9,353 nt of DNA from positions 2,478 to 11,830 of the forward strand of contig JABGPX010000352.1 of assembly GCA_018644745.1 (NCBI GenBank), written 5' to 3'. Source of the DNA: Spirochaetales bacterium. Lineage in GTDB: Bacteria > Spirochaetota > Spirochaetia > ARS1246. Under the pieces are notes generated by a model. That model was given only the letters and a program-made list of their open reading frames with translations. It ran no database searches and was not told the DNA's origin. A program made the translations under genes and the position numbers. Position 1 is the first letter of the stretch, and the number at the start of each line of letters is the position of its first letter. Shown piece after piece: positions 1 through 6,106 of this stretch.

Positions 1-87
1 TTGAACGCCCGGATACCCGCCGAGGCAGCCGACCCAGTCGTTCATGTCGTCGACACTTACTAACAGGATGTTGGATTTCTGCTTCAA
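1..87 (-). CDS. Sulfatase, N-terminal fragment (cut by window edge)
   Basis: Only the first 29 codons are in the window; the gene continues beyond the left edge. The translation contains [19 protein letters not shown], the typical opening of alkaline-phosphatase-superfamily sulfatases: a first beta strand followed by the Asp-Asp pair that binds the active-site calcium. The wording is closest to iduronate-2-sulfatase-like bacterial enzymes. Such enzymes hydrolyse sulfate esters, usually on sugars. The catalytic Cys/Ser that is modified to formylglycine lies outside the window, so activity cannot be judged. The start is taken as TTG at 87, because AGGA lies 6 bases upstream, the conserved strand begins four codons later and no ATG is suitably placed. 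There is no signal peptide, implying a cytosolic protein. It lies 8 bases after the sialidase-like gene, whose TAG stop overlaps this ribosome binding site, so translation is probably coupled. Confidence 0.87.
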   Translation of the reverse strand, partial: MKQKSNILLVSVDDMNDWVGCLGGYPGVQ

Positions 88-95
88 GTAATTTC

Positions 96-1187
96 CTATG
101 AGGACACGTTCTGAGCCAGACTGAATTTCCCGAAACGTATCGTGGTTCGTTTCTTGTCGTAATCCCAGGAGCTATCCCAGACGCACCAGTATTCGCCGGG
201 TTGATCGGGACGCTCGAGCAGAGTGGGGTAGCTGTTGTGGTTCTTCCCGTCATAGAAAACCTTCGGCTTCGACCACTCTCCTCCGGTTTCACGGGCGACG
301 TAATGGAGCGCCTTTCGCTCTCTCCTCGGACCGGGGCTGTAGACATAGACCTCTCTGCCCTTCGAATCGACAAGGTAGTGCGCCTTGCAGCCGGTGTTGT
401 GGAACTCGGGTACCGGCTTTGCCGCGGACCATGTACGGCCGCCGTCGCTACTGACGCTGCGGTACGCTCGCTCGTTCGGGAGGGAGTCGTAATTCTTGTG
501 TCCATACGTTGCGGTTCGCATAACTATGGCCAGACCGCCGTCGGCGGTTCCAGCCAGACTCGCCTCATGGAGAAACACCGGATCGGACTCGTCGAAAAGA
601 ACATACCCCGCAAGACGCCAGGATATGAGGTCAGTAGATTCGAGGATGAACTGGCGGCCGTCGCCGTTGGGATCCTCCCTCATCGTATTGCGGTGAACCG
701 GTAGCAGATAGCGGCCATTCACCTCCAGGGGCGCGTTGCACGTAATAAGGGGCGATGAGAAATGATTGGTCAGTTCGACGTCAACCCATGAAAAACCCCC
801 GTCCGCAGTGTACGCCGCGCAGAGATCGCTGTTCTCGCTGTCGCGGAAATGGAGCGGACAGCGCATGGCGAAGCACCAGACAATTCCCTGCCCGGGCGCT
901 CGATACAGTGCGGGATTGGCAAAGGCGTAGCGGCGGCCCCCGTAATCCTTCCGGTGATCAAATATTTCGACGGGAGGGAGCCACTTACCGCCGTCGTCGC
1001 GGCTCACCGAACACACTATGTCGCCCATATCAGTTTTGCCTGTCAGGTGGTGCCCCCAGGCGGTGATCAGATGCCCTTCGGCCCATCGCTCTATGTACGG
1101 CTGCCAAACCCTGTTATATCTGGTATTGAGATCTATTTGAGAAATCGTACGTACATCTGTAACATCCCCGGTGTATTGCTCGTCCAT
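96..1187 (-). CDS. Sialidase-superfamily (BNR/Asp-box) beta-propeller protein, possible exo-glycosidase
   Basis: A 363-residue protein with three clean Asp-boxes (S/T-x-D-x-G-x-x-W) at residues 62-69, 127-134 and 246-253 and a degenerate fourth (ending at W305), the mark of the six-bladed propeller of sialidases and relatives. HEASL (207-211) followed by the strand GGLAIVMRT (217-225) and NSYPTLLE (318-325) sit where sialidase-like proteins carry the acidic, arginine and tyrosine active-site residues, but this placement is by eye. The classic N-terminal RIP motif of GH33 sialidases is absent, so the substrate need not be sialic acid; other exo-acting glycoside hydrolases share the fold. There is no signal peptide, so it is probably cytosolic. 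The start is the ATG at 1187, with AGGAGAGG five bases upstream. It is the first gene of a minus-strand pair with the sulfatase, suggesting joint breakdown of a sulfated or acidic oligosaccharide. The fold is secure and the reaction is not. Confidence 0.88.
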   Translation of the reverse strand: MDEQYTGDVTDVRTISQIDLNTRYNRVWQPYIERWAEGHLITAWGHHLTGKTDMGDIVCSVSRDDGGKWLPPVEIFDHRKDYGGRRYAFANPALYRAPGQGIVWCFAMRCPLHFRDSENSDLCAAYTADGGFSWVDVELTNHFSSPLITCNAPLEVNGRYLLPVHRNTMREDPNGDGRQFILESTDLISWRLAGYVLFDESDPVFLHEASLAGTADGGLAIVMRTATYGHKNYDSLPNERAYRSVSSDGGRTWSAAKPVPEFHNTGCKAHYLVDSKGREVYVYSPGPRRERKALHYVARETGGEWSKPKVFYDGKNHNSYPTLLERPDQPGEYWCVWDSSWDYDKKRTTIRFGKFSLAQNVSS

Positions 1188-1209
1188 ATATTCCTCTCCT
1201 GTAAACTAT

Positions 1210-1247
1210 CCTATAAGAAATCTACAGCGAAGACCGATATAGCTCAA
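1210..1247 (-). promoter_or_regulatory. Candidate promoter for the sialidase-like/sulfatase pair
   Basis: On the minus strand TTGAGC (1247-1242, four of six matches to the -35 consensus) is followed after 17 bases by TAGATT (1224-1219, four of six to the -10). A TATAGG (1215-1210) farther down is an alternative -10. The -35 falls within one arm of the inverted repeat at 1242-1259. The match is weak and rests on position and spacing. Confidence 0.3.
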
Positions 1248-1259
1248 TAGCCATTGAGC
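1242..1259. repeat. Perfect inverted repeat in the divergent intergenic region (candidate operator)
   Basis: The sequence reads GCTCAAT, then AGCC, then ATTGAGC: two perfect 7-base arms around a 4-base centre. It lies between the divergent sialidase-like and aldolase genes, and both arms contain TTGAGC reading outward, one on each strand. No T-run follows on either strand, so an operator fits better than a terminator. It differs from the repeats upstream of the IclR gene, so the IclR protein is not an obvious binder. Confidence 0.5.
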
Positions 1260-1300
1260 GGAGCACAATTCCCCCGTCTCTATCCATTTAAATCCGGCCG

Positions 1301-1309
1301 TGATATACC
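1301..1309 (+). promoter_or_regulatory. Candidate extended -10 element for the aldolase gene
   Basis: TGATATACC resembles an extended -10 (TG, one base, then a TATAAT-like hexamer with four of six matches), placing a possible transcription start roughly 25 to 30 bases before the aldolase ATG. No good -35 is seen at the normal distance, which extended -10 promoters tolerate. Weak evidence. Confidence 0.3.
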
Positions 1310-1342
1310 AAAGAAATCAGCAGTTATTGTCGAGGAGTTAAC

Positions 1343-2170
1343 ATGAAAGGCAGTCAGATACGTGAGCGACTTCTATCCGGGCAAAGAGTGTACGGTACTC
1401 TTCTGGTTTCCGATTCCCCCTTCTGGCCTACGGTCGTAGACAAAATCCCCGGTCTGGATTTCGTGTTTATCGACACCGAGCATATCACCATCGACGACGC
1501 CAGGCTTTCCTGGATGTGCCGCACATACGATACCATGGGCCTTGCCCCTGTGGTACGAATACCGGACCAGGACCCGACCCGGGCGACCAAAGTACTCGAT
1601 ATGGGCGCACGCGGAATTATTGCTCCGTATGTCGAAAACACCGATCAGGTAATGAAACTCGCCGGCGCGGTAAAATATCGCCCCCTCAAGGGGCGCAAGC
1701 TTGAACGGCTGCTTTCCGGAGATTCGAAAGCTGTAAGCGATGCTGCGAGAGCGTTCCTGCCGGAATTCAACCGCGACAATATGTTAATTATTAATATCGA
1801 AAGCCAGCCGGCGATCGACAATCTTGATGATCTGCTGGCAGTACAAGGACTGGATGCCGTACTCATTGGACCTCACGACCTGAGTATAAACCTCGGATTT
1901 CCTGAAGAATATACGAATCCTGATTTCGTCGCGGCCGTGACCGGAATACTCGAAAAGGCAAGAGCCGCGGGGAAAGGCGCCGGTATCCATTATACCTATA
2001 CTGACACGGGCTTCGATCAGGAGATTAGATGGGTAAAATCCGGAGCGAATCTTATCATACACAGTGCCGACGCTATTGCGTTTCGGCAGGCCCTGGCGAG
2101 GGAAATTGGGATATTGCGCGAAACTCTTGGTGACCGCGTAGATGACCGTGACGGTGCGGTCAACATATAG
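1343..2170 (+). CDS. HpcH/HpaI-family aldolase, probably for a 2-keto-3-deoxy sugar acid
   Basis: A 275-residue class II (metal-dependent) pyruvate aldolase of the HpcH/HpaI family; family members split 2-keto-3-deoxy or 4-hydroxy-2-oxo acids into pyruvate and an aldehyde in the cytosol. The expected residues are in register: H47 in DTEH (general base), R72 in VVRIP (pyruvate binding), E153 in NIESQ and D179 in GPHDLS (metal ligands); from memory these correspond to H45, R70, E149 and D175 of E. coli HpaI. LDMGARGIIAPYVEN (85-99) is the characteristic middle segment. The usual RYPPxGxRG segment is changed to KYRPLKGRK (111-119), which may affect substrate choice. The start is the ATG at 1343, with GAGGAG five bases upstream. 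Next to sugar importers and an IclR regulator, it is more likely a sugar-acid aldolase (as RhmA or GarL) than an aromatic-pathway one. The family is certain, the substrate not. Confidence 0.93.
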   Translation: MKGSQIRERLLSGQRVYGTLLVSDSPFWPTVVDKIPGLDFVFIDTEHITIDDARLSWMCRTYDTMGLAPVVRIPDQDPTRATKVLDMGARGIIAPYVENTDQVMKLAGAVKYRPLKGRKLERLLSGDSKAVSDAARAFLPEFNRDNMLIINIESQPAIDNLDDLLAVQGLDAVLIGPHDLSINLGFPEEYTNPDFVAAVTGILEKARAAGKGAGIHYTYTDTGFDQEIRWVKSGANLIIHSADAIAFRQALAREIGILRETLGDRVDDRDGAVNI

Positions 2171-2214
2171 ATTACTCCGCCGATAAAAATAATCCGGTAC
2201 TACGACACGGTTTT

Positions 2215-2225
2215 TGAACAGTTCA
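2215..2225. repeat. Short perfect palindrome TGAACAGTTCA (candidate IclR-family site)
   Basis: TGAAC and GTTCA arms flank a single A in the gap between the aldolase and regulator genes. The form recalls the KdgR-type IclR-family operator (TGAAAC, spacer, GTTTCA), though it is shorter. It lies about 30 bases upstream of the longer repeat at 2256-2276. A chance palindrome of this length is possible. Confidence 0.3.
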
Positions 2226-2255
2226 GACCCAACACGAAGCTGCCCGAATTCCGGT

Positions 2256-2276
2256 ATTGCGGAATGCATCCGCAAT
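2256..2276. promoter_or_regulatory. 21-bp perfect inverted repeat, candidate operator of the IclR-family regulator
   Basis: Arms ATTGCGGA and TCCGCAAT, both 8 bases and perfectly complementary, flank the 5-base centre ATGCA. The repeat lies 43 bases upstream of the regulator's GTG start and covers a candidate -35 hexamer. IclR-family proteins often bind palindromes next to or within their own promoters, so repression of the regulator and importer operon by its own product is the simplest reading. No T-run follows, which argues against a terminator. Confidence 0.5.
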
Positions 2277-2286
2277 GGTGTATTAT
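2257..2286 (+). promoter_or_regulatory. Candidate promoter for the regulator/importer operon
   Basis: TTGCGG (2257-2262, matching the TTG of the -35 consensus) and TATTAT (2281-2286, five of six matches to the -10) are separated by 18 bases, putting transcription start near 2293, about 25 bases before the GTG start of the regulator. The -35 lies inside the inverted repeat at 2256-2276. Cotranscription from the aldolase is also possible, since no terminator is visible between the genes. Confidence 0.42.
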
Positions 2287-2318
2287 GTATGAATACGAAA
2301 TACCAATAGGCGGTAGTT

Positions 2319-3086
2319 GTGGCGGGTGAACCCAGAGCTGTAAGATCGGTGAGTCGGGCAATCGGCATACTAAGACTGCTCGCAAAGGAAGAGAGGCTTA
2401 CCTCGGCTGAGGTCAGCAAACTTACAGGATTTCCCAAATCAAGCGTTCATGAAATCCTGATCACGCTGAATGAAGAGCGCCTTATTATCCGCAACTCCGA
2501 AACCGGTAAATACAGCCTTGGGATAGGCCTATTCGAACTCGGAGACGCAGCCAGAAAGGAACTCGAGGTGCGCGCGGTCGCGGAGCCGCACTTGAGAGCA
2601 TTGAACCAGAAGCTGGACGAAACAGTACAGCTCTCGATTGTAGATGATAATGAGGTGCTGTTCCTCGACGCGTTTGAATCCACTAAACGGCTCCGTACGT
2701 ACTCAGTTATCGGAGTTCGCAGTCCCGCCTATTGCTCATCAGCCGGGAAGTGTATCCTCGCATTTAGCGAGCAAAAGGTAATCGATACATATCTCAAGGA
2801 AGTAAGGCTTGACCGCTTTACCAGTAAAACAATAGCAGACGCCGACGATTTTAGGGCTGAGCTGAAAAAAGTAAAAGAACAGGGATTCGCAATCGATGAT
2901 ATCGAGCATGAAGAGGACGTCCGCTGTGTCGGCGCACCTGTCTTCAATCATAATAAGCAGGCTGTCGCCGCCGTCAGTATCACAGCACCCTCAGGCAGAC
3001 TGCGGATTGCAAAGGTACCGGCCTACGCAAAGGCGGTTATGGCAACCGCAAATGAAGTGTCGACTCGCTTGGGCTTTCGCAAATGA
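2319..3086 (+). CDS. IclR-family transcriptional regulator
   Basis: A 255-residue protein of normal IclR length. Residues 6-65 form the winged helix-turn-helix (RSVSRAIGILRLL, then TSAEVSKLTGFPKSSVHEI as the DNA-reading helices, with the wing at TGKYSLG). Residues 85-250 are the effector-binding domain, including SSAGKCILAF (140-149) and the DDIEHEEDVRCVGAPVF (193-209) region. It starts at GTG 2319 with AGGCGG upstream (AGG eight bases from the start); an ATG at 2289 is in frame but hits a stop after six codons. Its TGA stop overlaps the ATG of the solute-binding protein (ATGA), so it is the first gene of a coupled importer operon. KdgR, a family member, answers to 2-keto-3-deoxygluconate, so a keto-deoxy sugar acid made or used by the neighbouring aldolase is a reasonable ligand guess. 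Family certain, ligand inferred. Confidence 0.95.
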   Translation: MAGEPRAVRSVSRAIGILRLLAKEERLTSAEVSKLTGFPKSSVHEILITLNEERLIIRNSETGKYSLGIGLFELGDAARKELEVRAVAEPHLRALNQKLDETVQLSIVDDNEVLFLDAFESTKRLRTYSVIGVRSPAYCSSAGKCILAFSEQKVIDTYLKEVRLDRFTSKTIADADDFRAELKKVKEQGFAIDDIEHEEDVRCVGAPVFNHNKQAVAAVSITAPSGRLRIAKVPAYAKAVMATANEVSTRLGFRK

Positions 3087-6000
3087 AGAAAAAGCTTATT
3101 AGAATCGCGGCGATATTGCTGCTCTGCTCGCTGATCACGGCTACCGTCGTGTCTGACAACGATACCTCCGGTCTCACACTCGCCGACAAGTACAGGGCTG
3201 AATTGGACGTCGAGTTAATCGATTTTGACGAATCCTTTGCCGTGGATTACAACTACCTGGATGCGCTGGCCGATTATAGGCGCAACGGCTATACGTCGCC
3301 GTCGAGTGAGGTGGCCGTGACCGTCGGACCGGAAAGCCTTACAGGACCGGTCGATGGCAGTCTGCCGATTGCTGCCGGTATCGGAGGAAGAACCGCGCCG
3401 GCGTTGGTATGGGATACCGACGCTGAATATTTCGAATGGAGTTTCACCGTACCGGAGGATGGCCTGTACGAGCTTGAGGTGGAGTACTTCGGTTTCGCAG
3501 ATGAATCTTCACCGATACAGCGGCAGCTGAGTATCGATGGTGAGGTGCCGTTCGAGGAAGCGTACAGCGTAGCTTTCTATCGCGCCTGGCGAGACGAAGG
3601 GCCGGTAAAGGTAAATAACCTTGGCGATGAAGTTCGTCCGAGACAGATTCAGGACCAGATATGGCAAACCAAAAAAGTCTATGACAAACTCGGTCTCTAC
3701 GCGGAGCCGCTTCTGTTTTTCATGAAGGCCGGCGATCACGTACTTCGCATGGATTTCATCGACCAGGCCGCGGCATTCGGCCGCATTACATTCACCGGCA
3801 AAGAGTCCATCCCTGTATACGACGATACCGACGGACCCGGCGCGGCCAAATCAGGGGCAGCAGTTAATGAAATCGTAATCCAGGCTGAAACGAACGTAAT
3901 AAGTAAGACCGATCCGACGGTGCGCATGGAGTCGACAGGCGACCCGCTGACAAAGCCAAACGTATACGGCCGCCGGATCATGAATTACCTGGGCGGGCGC
4001 AGGTGGAGAAAAGGCGGTCAGGCGGTTACCTGGAGCTTCGAGGTACCACGGAGCGGATACTACAAGGTAGCGATGCGGGTATTGCAGAACACCGGTGACG
4101 GACTGCCGGTGTTCCGAAAAATAGAAATTGACGGCGAAGTGCGGTTTCAGGAACTCCTGGAACACCGCATTGAATATTCGAGGGAGTGGAGGCTCGAAGA
4201 ACTAACGGATGAAGAAGGCGAGCCGTATGTACTCCACCTCGACGCCGGCGAGCACACTATCACTATGACCGCGGTTGTCGGACCGTACAAGGAACTGGTA
4301 AAAACACTTACCGCCGATACCCTCACTCTTTCGACGCTGATTCGGAAAATCATCATGATTACCGGTGTTACTCCGGACCAGTTCTACGACTACGAGCTTG
4401 ACGACAAGATTCCCGGCTTGCTCGGGGACCTGGCATCCGTTCAGCGGCATATGTCGTCGAATATAGACATTCTCACCGGACTTTCGGAAAAGCGGCCCTC
4501 TATTACCAATCATTTCGCCAGAGTCGAACGTGAGATGCAGGAAATGATCGACAACACCGATAAAATTCCGAGAAGACTGAACGAAATCAAGAACAGCCAA
4601 AACGGGCTCGGCGGCTATTTGCTGCAGCTGCAGGAACAACCGCTAAGCGTCGACTGGATTGCCTTCAACCCACCGGACAAGCGGGTTTCCGCCAGGACCT
4701 CCACGTTTTTTCATAAAATGTGGGCGACGATCTACAACTTCTTCGTATCCTTCTTCAAAGATTACGACAGTGTGGGAAGCGTCTACCTCACCGACGAGGA
4801 GATGAAAGACGAGGAGGCGACTGTCCTGAATGTGTGGTTCGCCCGGGGCCGCGAATGGGCGGAGACTCTGAAGGAAATGGCGGACGAGGACTTTACCGAA
4901 CGTACCGGAATCGTGATCGACATGAACATAATTCCGTCGTCGCAACTGACCGCCGGCAGAATAAACGCCATAATGCTTGCCATCGCCGCGGGACGGGCAC
5001 CGGACGTAGGCCTGGGAGTAGTCGGCAACTCGCCTGTGCAGCTTGCGATTCGCGATGCAACGGTCGATCTGTCGCAGTTTCCAGACTACCCGGAGGTGAC
5101 GGAACGATTCCTGAAAAACATCCTAATCCCTTTTCAATACCAGGGCGGTACATACGCCTTGCCGGAAACGATGAATTTCGTCGTTCTCTTCTATAGAAAA
5201 GATATCATACAAGAGCTGAATATCCCGGTTCCGGAGACCTGGGACGAGTTGTACGAGAAAGTCCTGCCGGTGCTCTATCAGAACGGCATGCAGTTCTACT
5301 ACCCTCCCCGTTTCAGTCCCCTGCTCTTTCAGAAAGGCGGCAGCTATTACAGCGACAACGGCTCGAAATCCGGCCTTGATTCCGCTGAGGCGTACCAGGC
5401 TTTTAAAGAGTGGACCGAGCTGTACACCAGCTACGGTATCCCGGTTGTCGCAGATTTCTTCAACCGGATGCGCACGGGCGAGATGCCCATGGGCATCCAC
5501 GGCTACGCGACGTACGTACGTCTTTCGGTCGCGGCCCCTGAACTCTTCGGCAGATGGGGGGTCGCCCAGGTCCCCGGAACGCGGCTTCCGGATGGATCCA
5601 TCGACAGAAGCGTAGGAGGTATTTCCGATTTGAGCACCTCGGCGGGACGGGGAGCGGGAGCGACTACCAGCGGCGGGGTGAGCGACGATCTCACCGGCCA
5701 AGCCGCGATGATATTGAACCAGAGCACCAATAAAGAAGCCGCTTGGGAATTCCTGAAATGGTGGACCAGCGACGACATTCAATTTCGTTTCGGACGTGAA
5801 ATGGAGGCGAGTATCGGCGTCGAAGCCAGATGGAATACCGCCAATCTAAAAGCATTTCAGGATATCCCGTGGAAGCGGGAAGATTTGCAGACCATCGTAA
5901 ATCAATGGCCCTGGTACGAGATAGCGCCGGTGGTTCTCGGAGGATATTTCACGGGCCGCCATGTCATGAACGCCTGGAACCGAGTGGTATTGGGAGACAT

Positions 6001-6106
6001 GCTTCCGAGAGATTCGCTGGAATTGGCAGTGGAGGACATAAACATAGAATTGCGAAAGAAGCAGGAGGAGTACGGCGTGTACAATCCATTGGGAGGAACC
6101 GACTAA
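3083..6106 (+). CDS. Large multidomain ABC-importer solute-binding protein with two N-terminal carbohydrate-binding-like repeats
   Basis: At 1007 residues this is more than twice the usual length of a family-1 sugar-binding protein. Residues 1-24 are a Sec signal peptide (MKKK, hydrophobic core to about 22); Cys15 lies in ILLLC, a poor lipobox, so lipidation is doubtful. Residues ~105-240 and ~263-405 are tandem beta-sandwich-like repeats sharing the order W-S-F-x-VP-x-x-G-x-Y, then IDGEVPF / IDGEVRF, then AGDH / AGEH, resembling carbohydrate-binding modules. Residues ~408-520 are mostly helical, and 540-560 is an aromatic-rich segment. Residues ~580-985 are the binding domain, with TGIVIDMNIIP, AAGRAPDVGLGVV, YALPETMNFVVLFYRKDI, IPVPETWDELYEKV and NKEAAWEFLKWWTS. 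I recall similar architecture in large Paenibacillus-type binding proteins. It should act outside the membrane, capturing an oligosaccharide for the two permeases downstream. The ATG overlaps the regulator's stop and has no clear ribosome binding site, pointing to coupled translation. Confidence 0.93.
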   Translation: MKKKLIRIAAILLLCSLITATVVSDNDTSGLTLADKYRAELDVELIDFDESFAVDYNYLDALADYRRNGYTSPSSEVAVTVGPESLTGPVDGSLPIAAGIGGRTAPALVWDTDAEYFEWSFTVPEDGLYELEVEYFGFADESSPIQRQLSIDGEVPFEEAYSVAFYRAWRDEGPVKVNNLGDEVRPRQIQDQIWQTKKVYDKLGLYAEPLLFFMKAGDHVLRMDFIDQAAAFGRITFTGKESIPVYDDTDGPGAAKSGAAVNEIVIQAETNVISKTDPTVRMESTGDPLTKPNVYGRRIMNYLGGRRWRKGGQAVTWSFEVPRSGYYKVAMRVLQNTGDGLPVFRKIEIDGEVRFQELLEHRIEYSREWRLEELTDEEGEPYVLHLDAGEHTITMTAVVGPYKELVKTLTADTLTLSTLIRKIIMITGVTPDQFYDYELDDKIPGLLGDLASVQRHMSSNIDILTGLSEKRPSITNHFARVEREMQEMIDNTDKIPRRLNEIKNSQNGLGGYLLQLQEQPLSVDWIAFNPPDKRVSARTSTFFHKMWATIYNFFVSFFKDYDSVGSVYLTDEEMKDEEATVLNVWFARGREWAETLKEMADEDFTERTGIVIDMNIIPSSQLTAGRINAIMLAIAAGRAPDVGLGVVGNSPVQLAIRDATVDLSQFPDYPEVTERFLKNILIPFQYQGGTYALPETMNFVVLFYRKDIIQELNIPVPETWDELYEKVLPVLYQNGMQFYYPPRFSPLLFQKGGSYYSDNGSKSGLDSAEAYQAFKEWTELYTSYGIPVVADFFNRMRTGEMPMGIHGYATYVRLSVAAPELFGRWGVAQVPGTRLPDGSIDRSVGGISDLSTSAGRGAGATTSGGVSDDLTGQAAMILNQSTNKEAAWEFLKWWTSDDIQFRFGREMEASIGVEARWNTANLKAFQDIPWKREDLQTIVNQWPWYEIAPVVLGGYFTGRHVMNAWNRVVLGDMLPRDSLELAVEDINIELRKKQEEYGVYNPLGGTD

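Noticed and set aside
201..704. 167-codon plus-strand open frame opposite the sialidase-like gene
   Set aside because: The minus strand here encodes three Asp-boxes and a complete propeller protein; the plus frame is a shadow of it.
2186..2215. Rho-independent terminator after the aldolase
   Set aside because: A T-run follows CGG, but only a 3-base stem pairs upstream, which is too weak to call.
1784..2437. 217-codon minus-strand open frame crossing the aldolase end, the gap and the regulator start
   Set aside because: It would be antisense to two conserved genes and its translation shows no family features.
3098..3130. Lipoprotein signal peptide on the large binding protein
   Set aside because: The only early cysteine sits after LLL without a small residue at the preceding position, which does not match a standard lipobox; lipidation is left open rather than called.
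4202..4639. 145-codon minus-strand open frame opposite the helical region of the binding protein
   Set aside because: No domain, start signal or codon pattern supports it, and the plus strand is continuous coding sequence.
5123..5782. 219-codon minus-strand open frame inside the binding-protein gene
   Set aside because: It is antisense to conserved binding-domain sequence, has no recognisable protein features and no ribosome binding site of note.
5830..6105. N-terminal extension of the first permease upstream of the ATG at 6106
   Set aside because: It overlaps the well-supported 3' end of the binding-protein gene, has no membrane or family-like sequence, and the ATG at 6106 has a good ribosome binding site and a TAATG junction.
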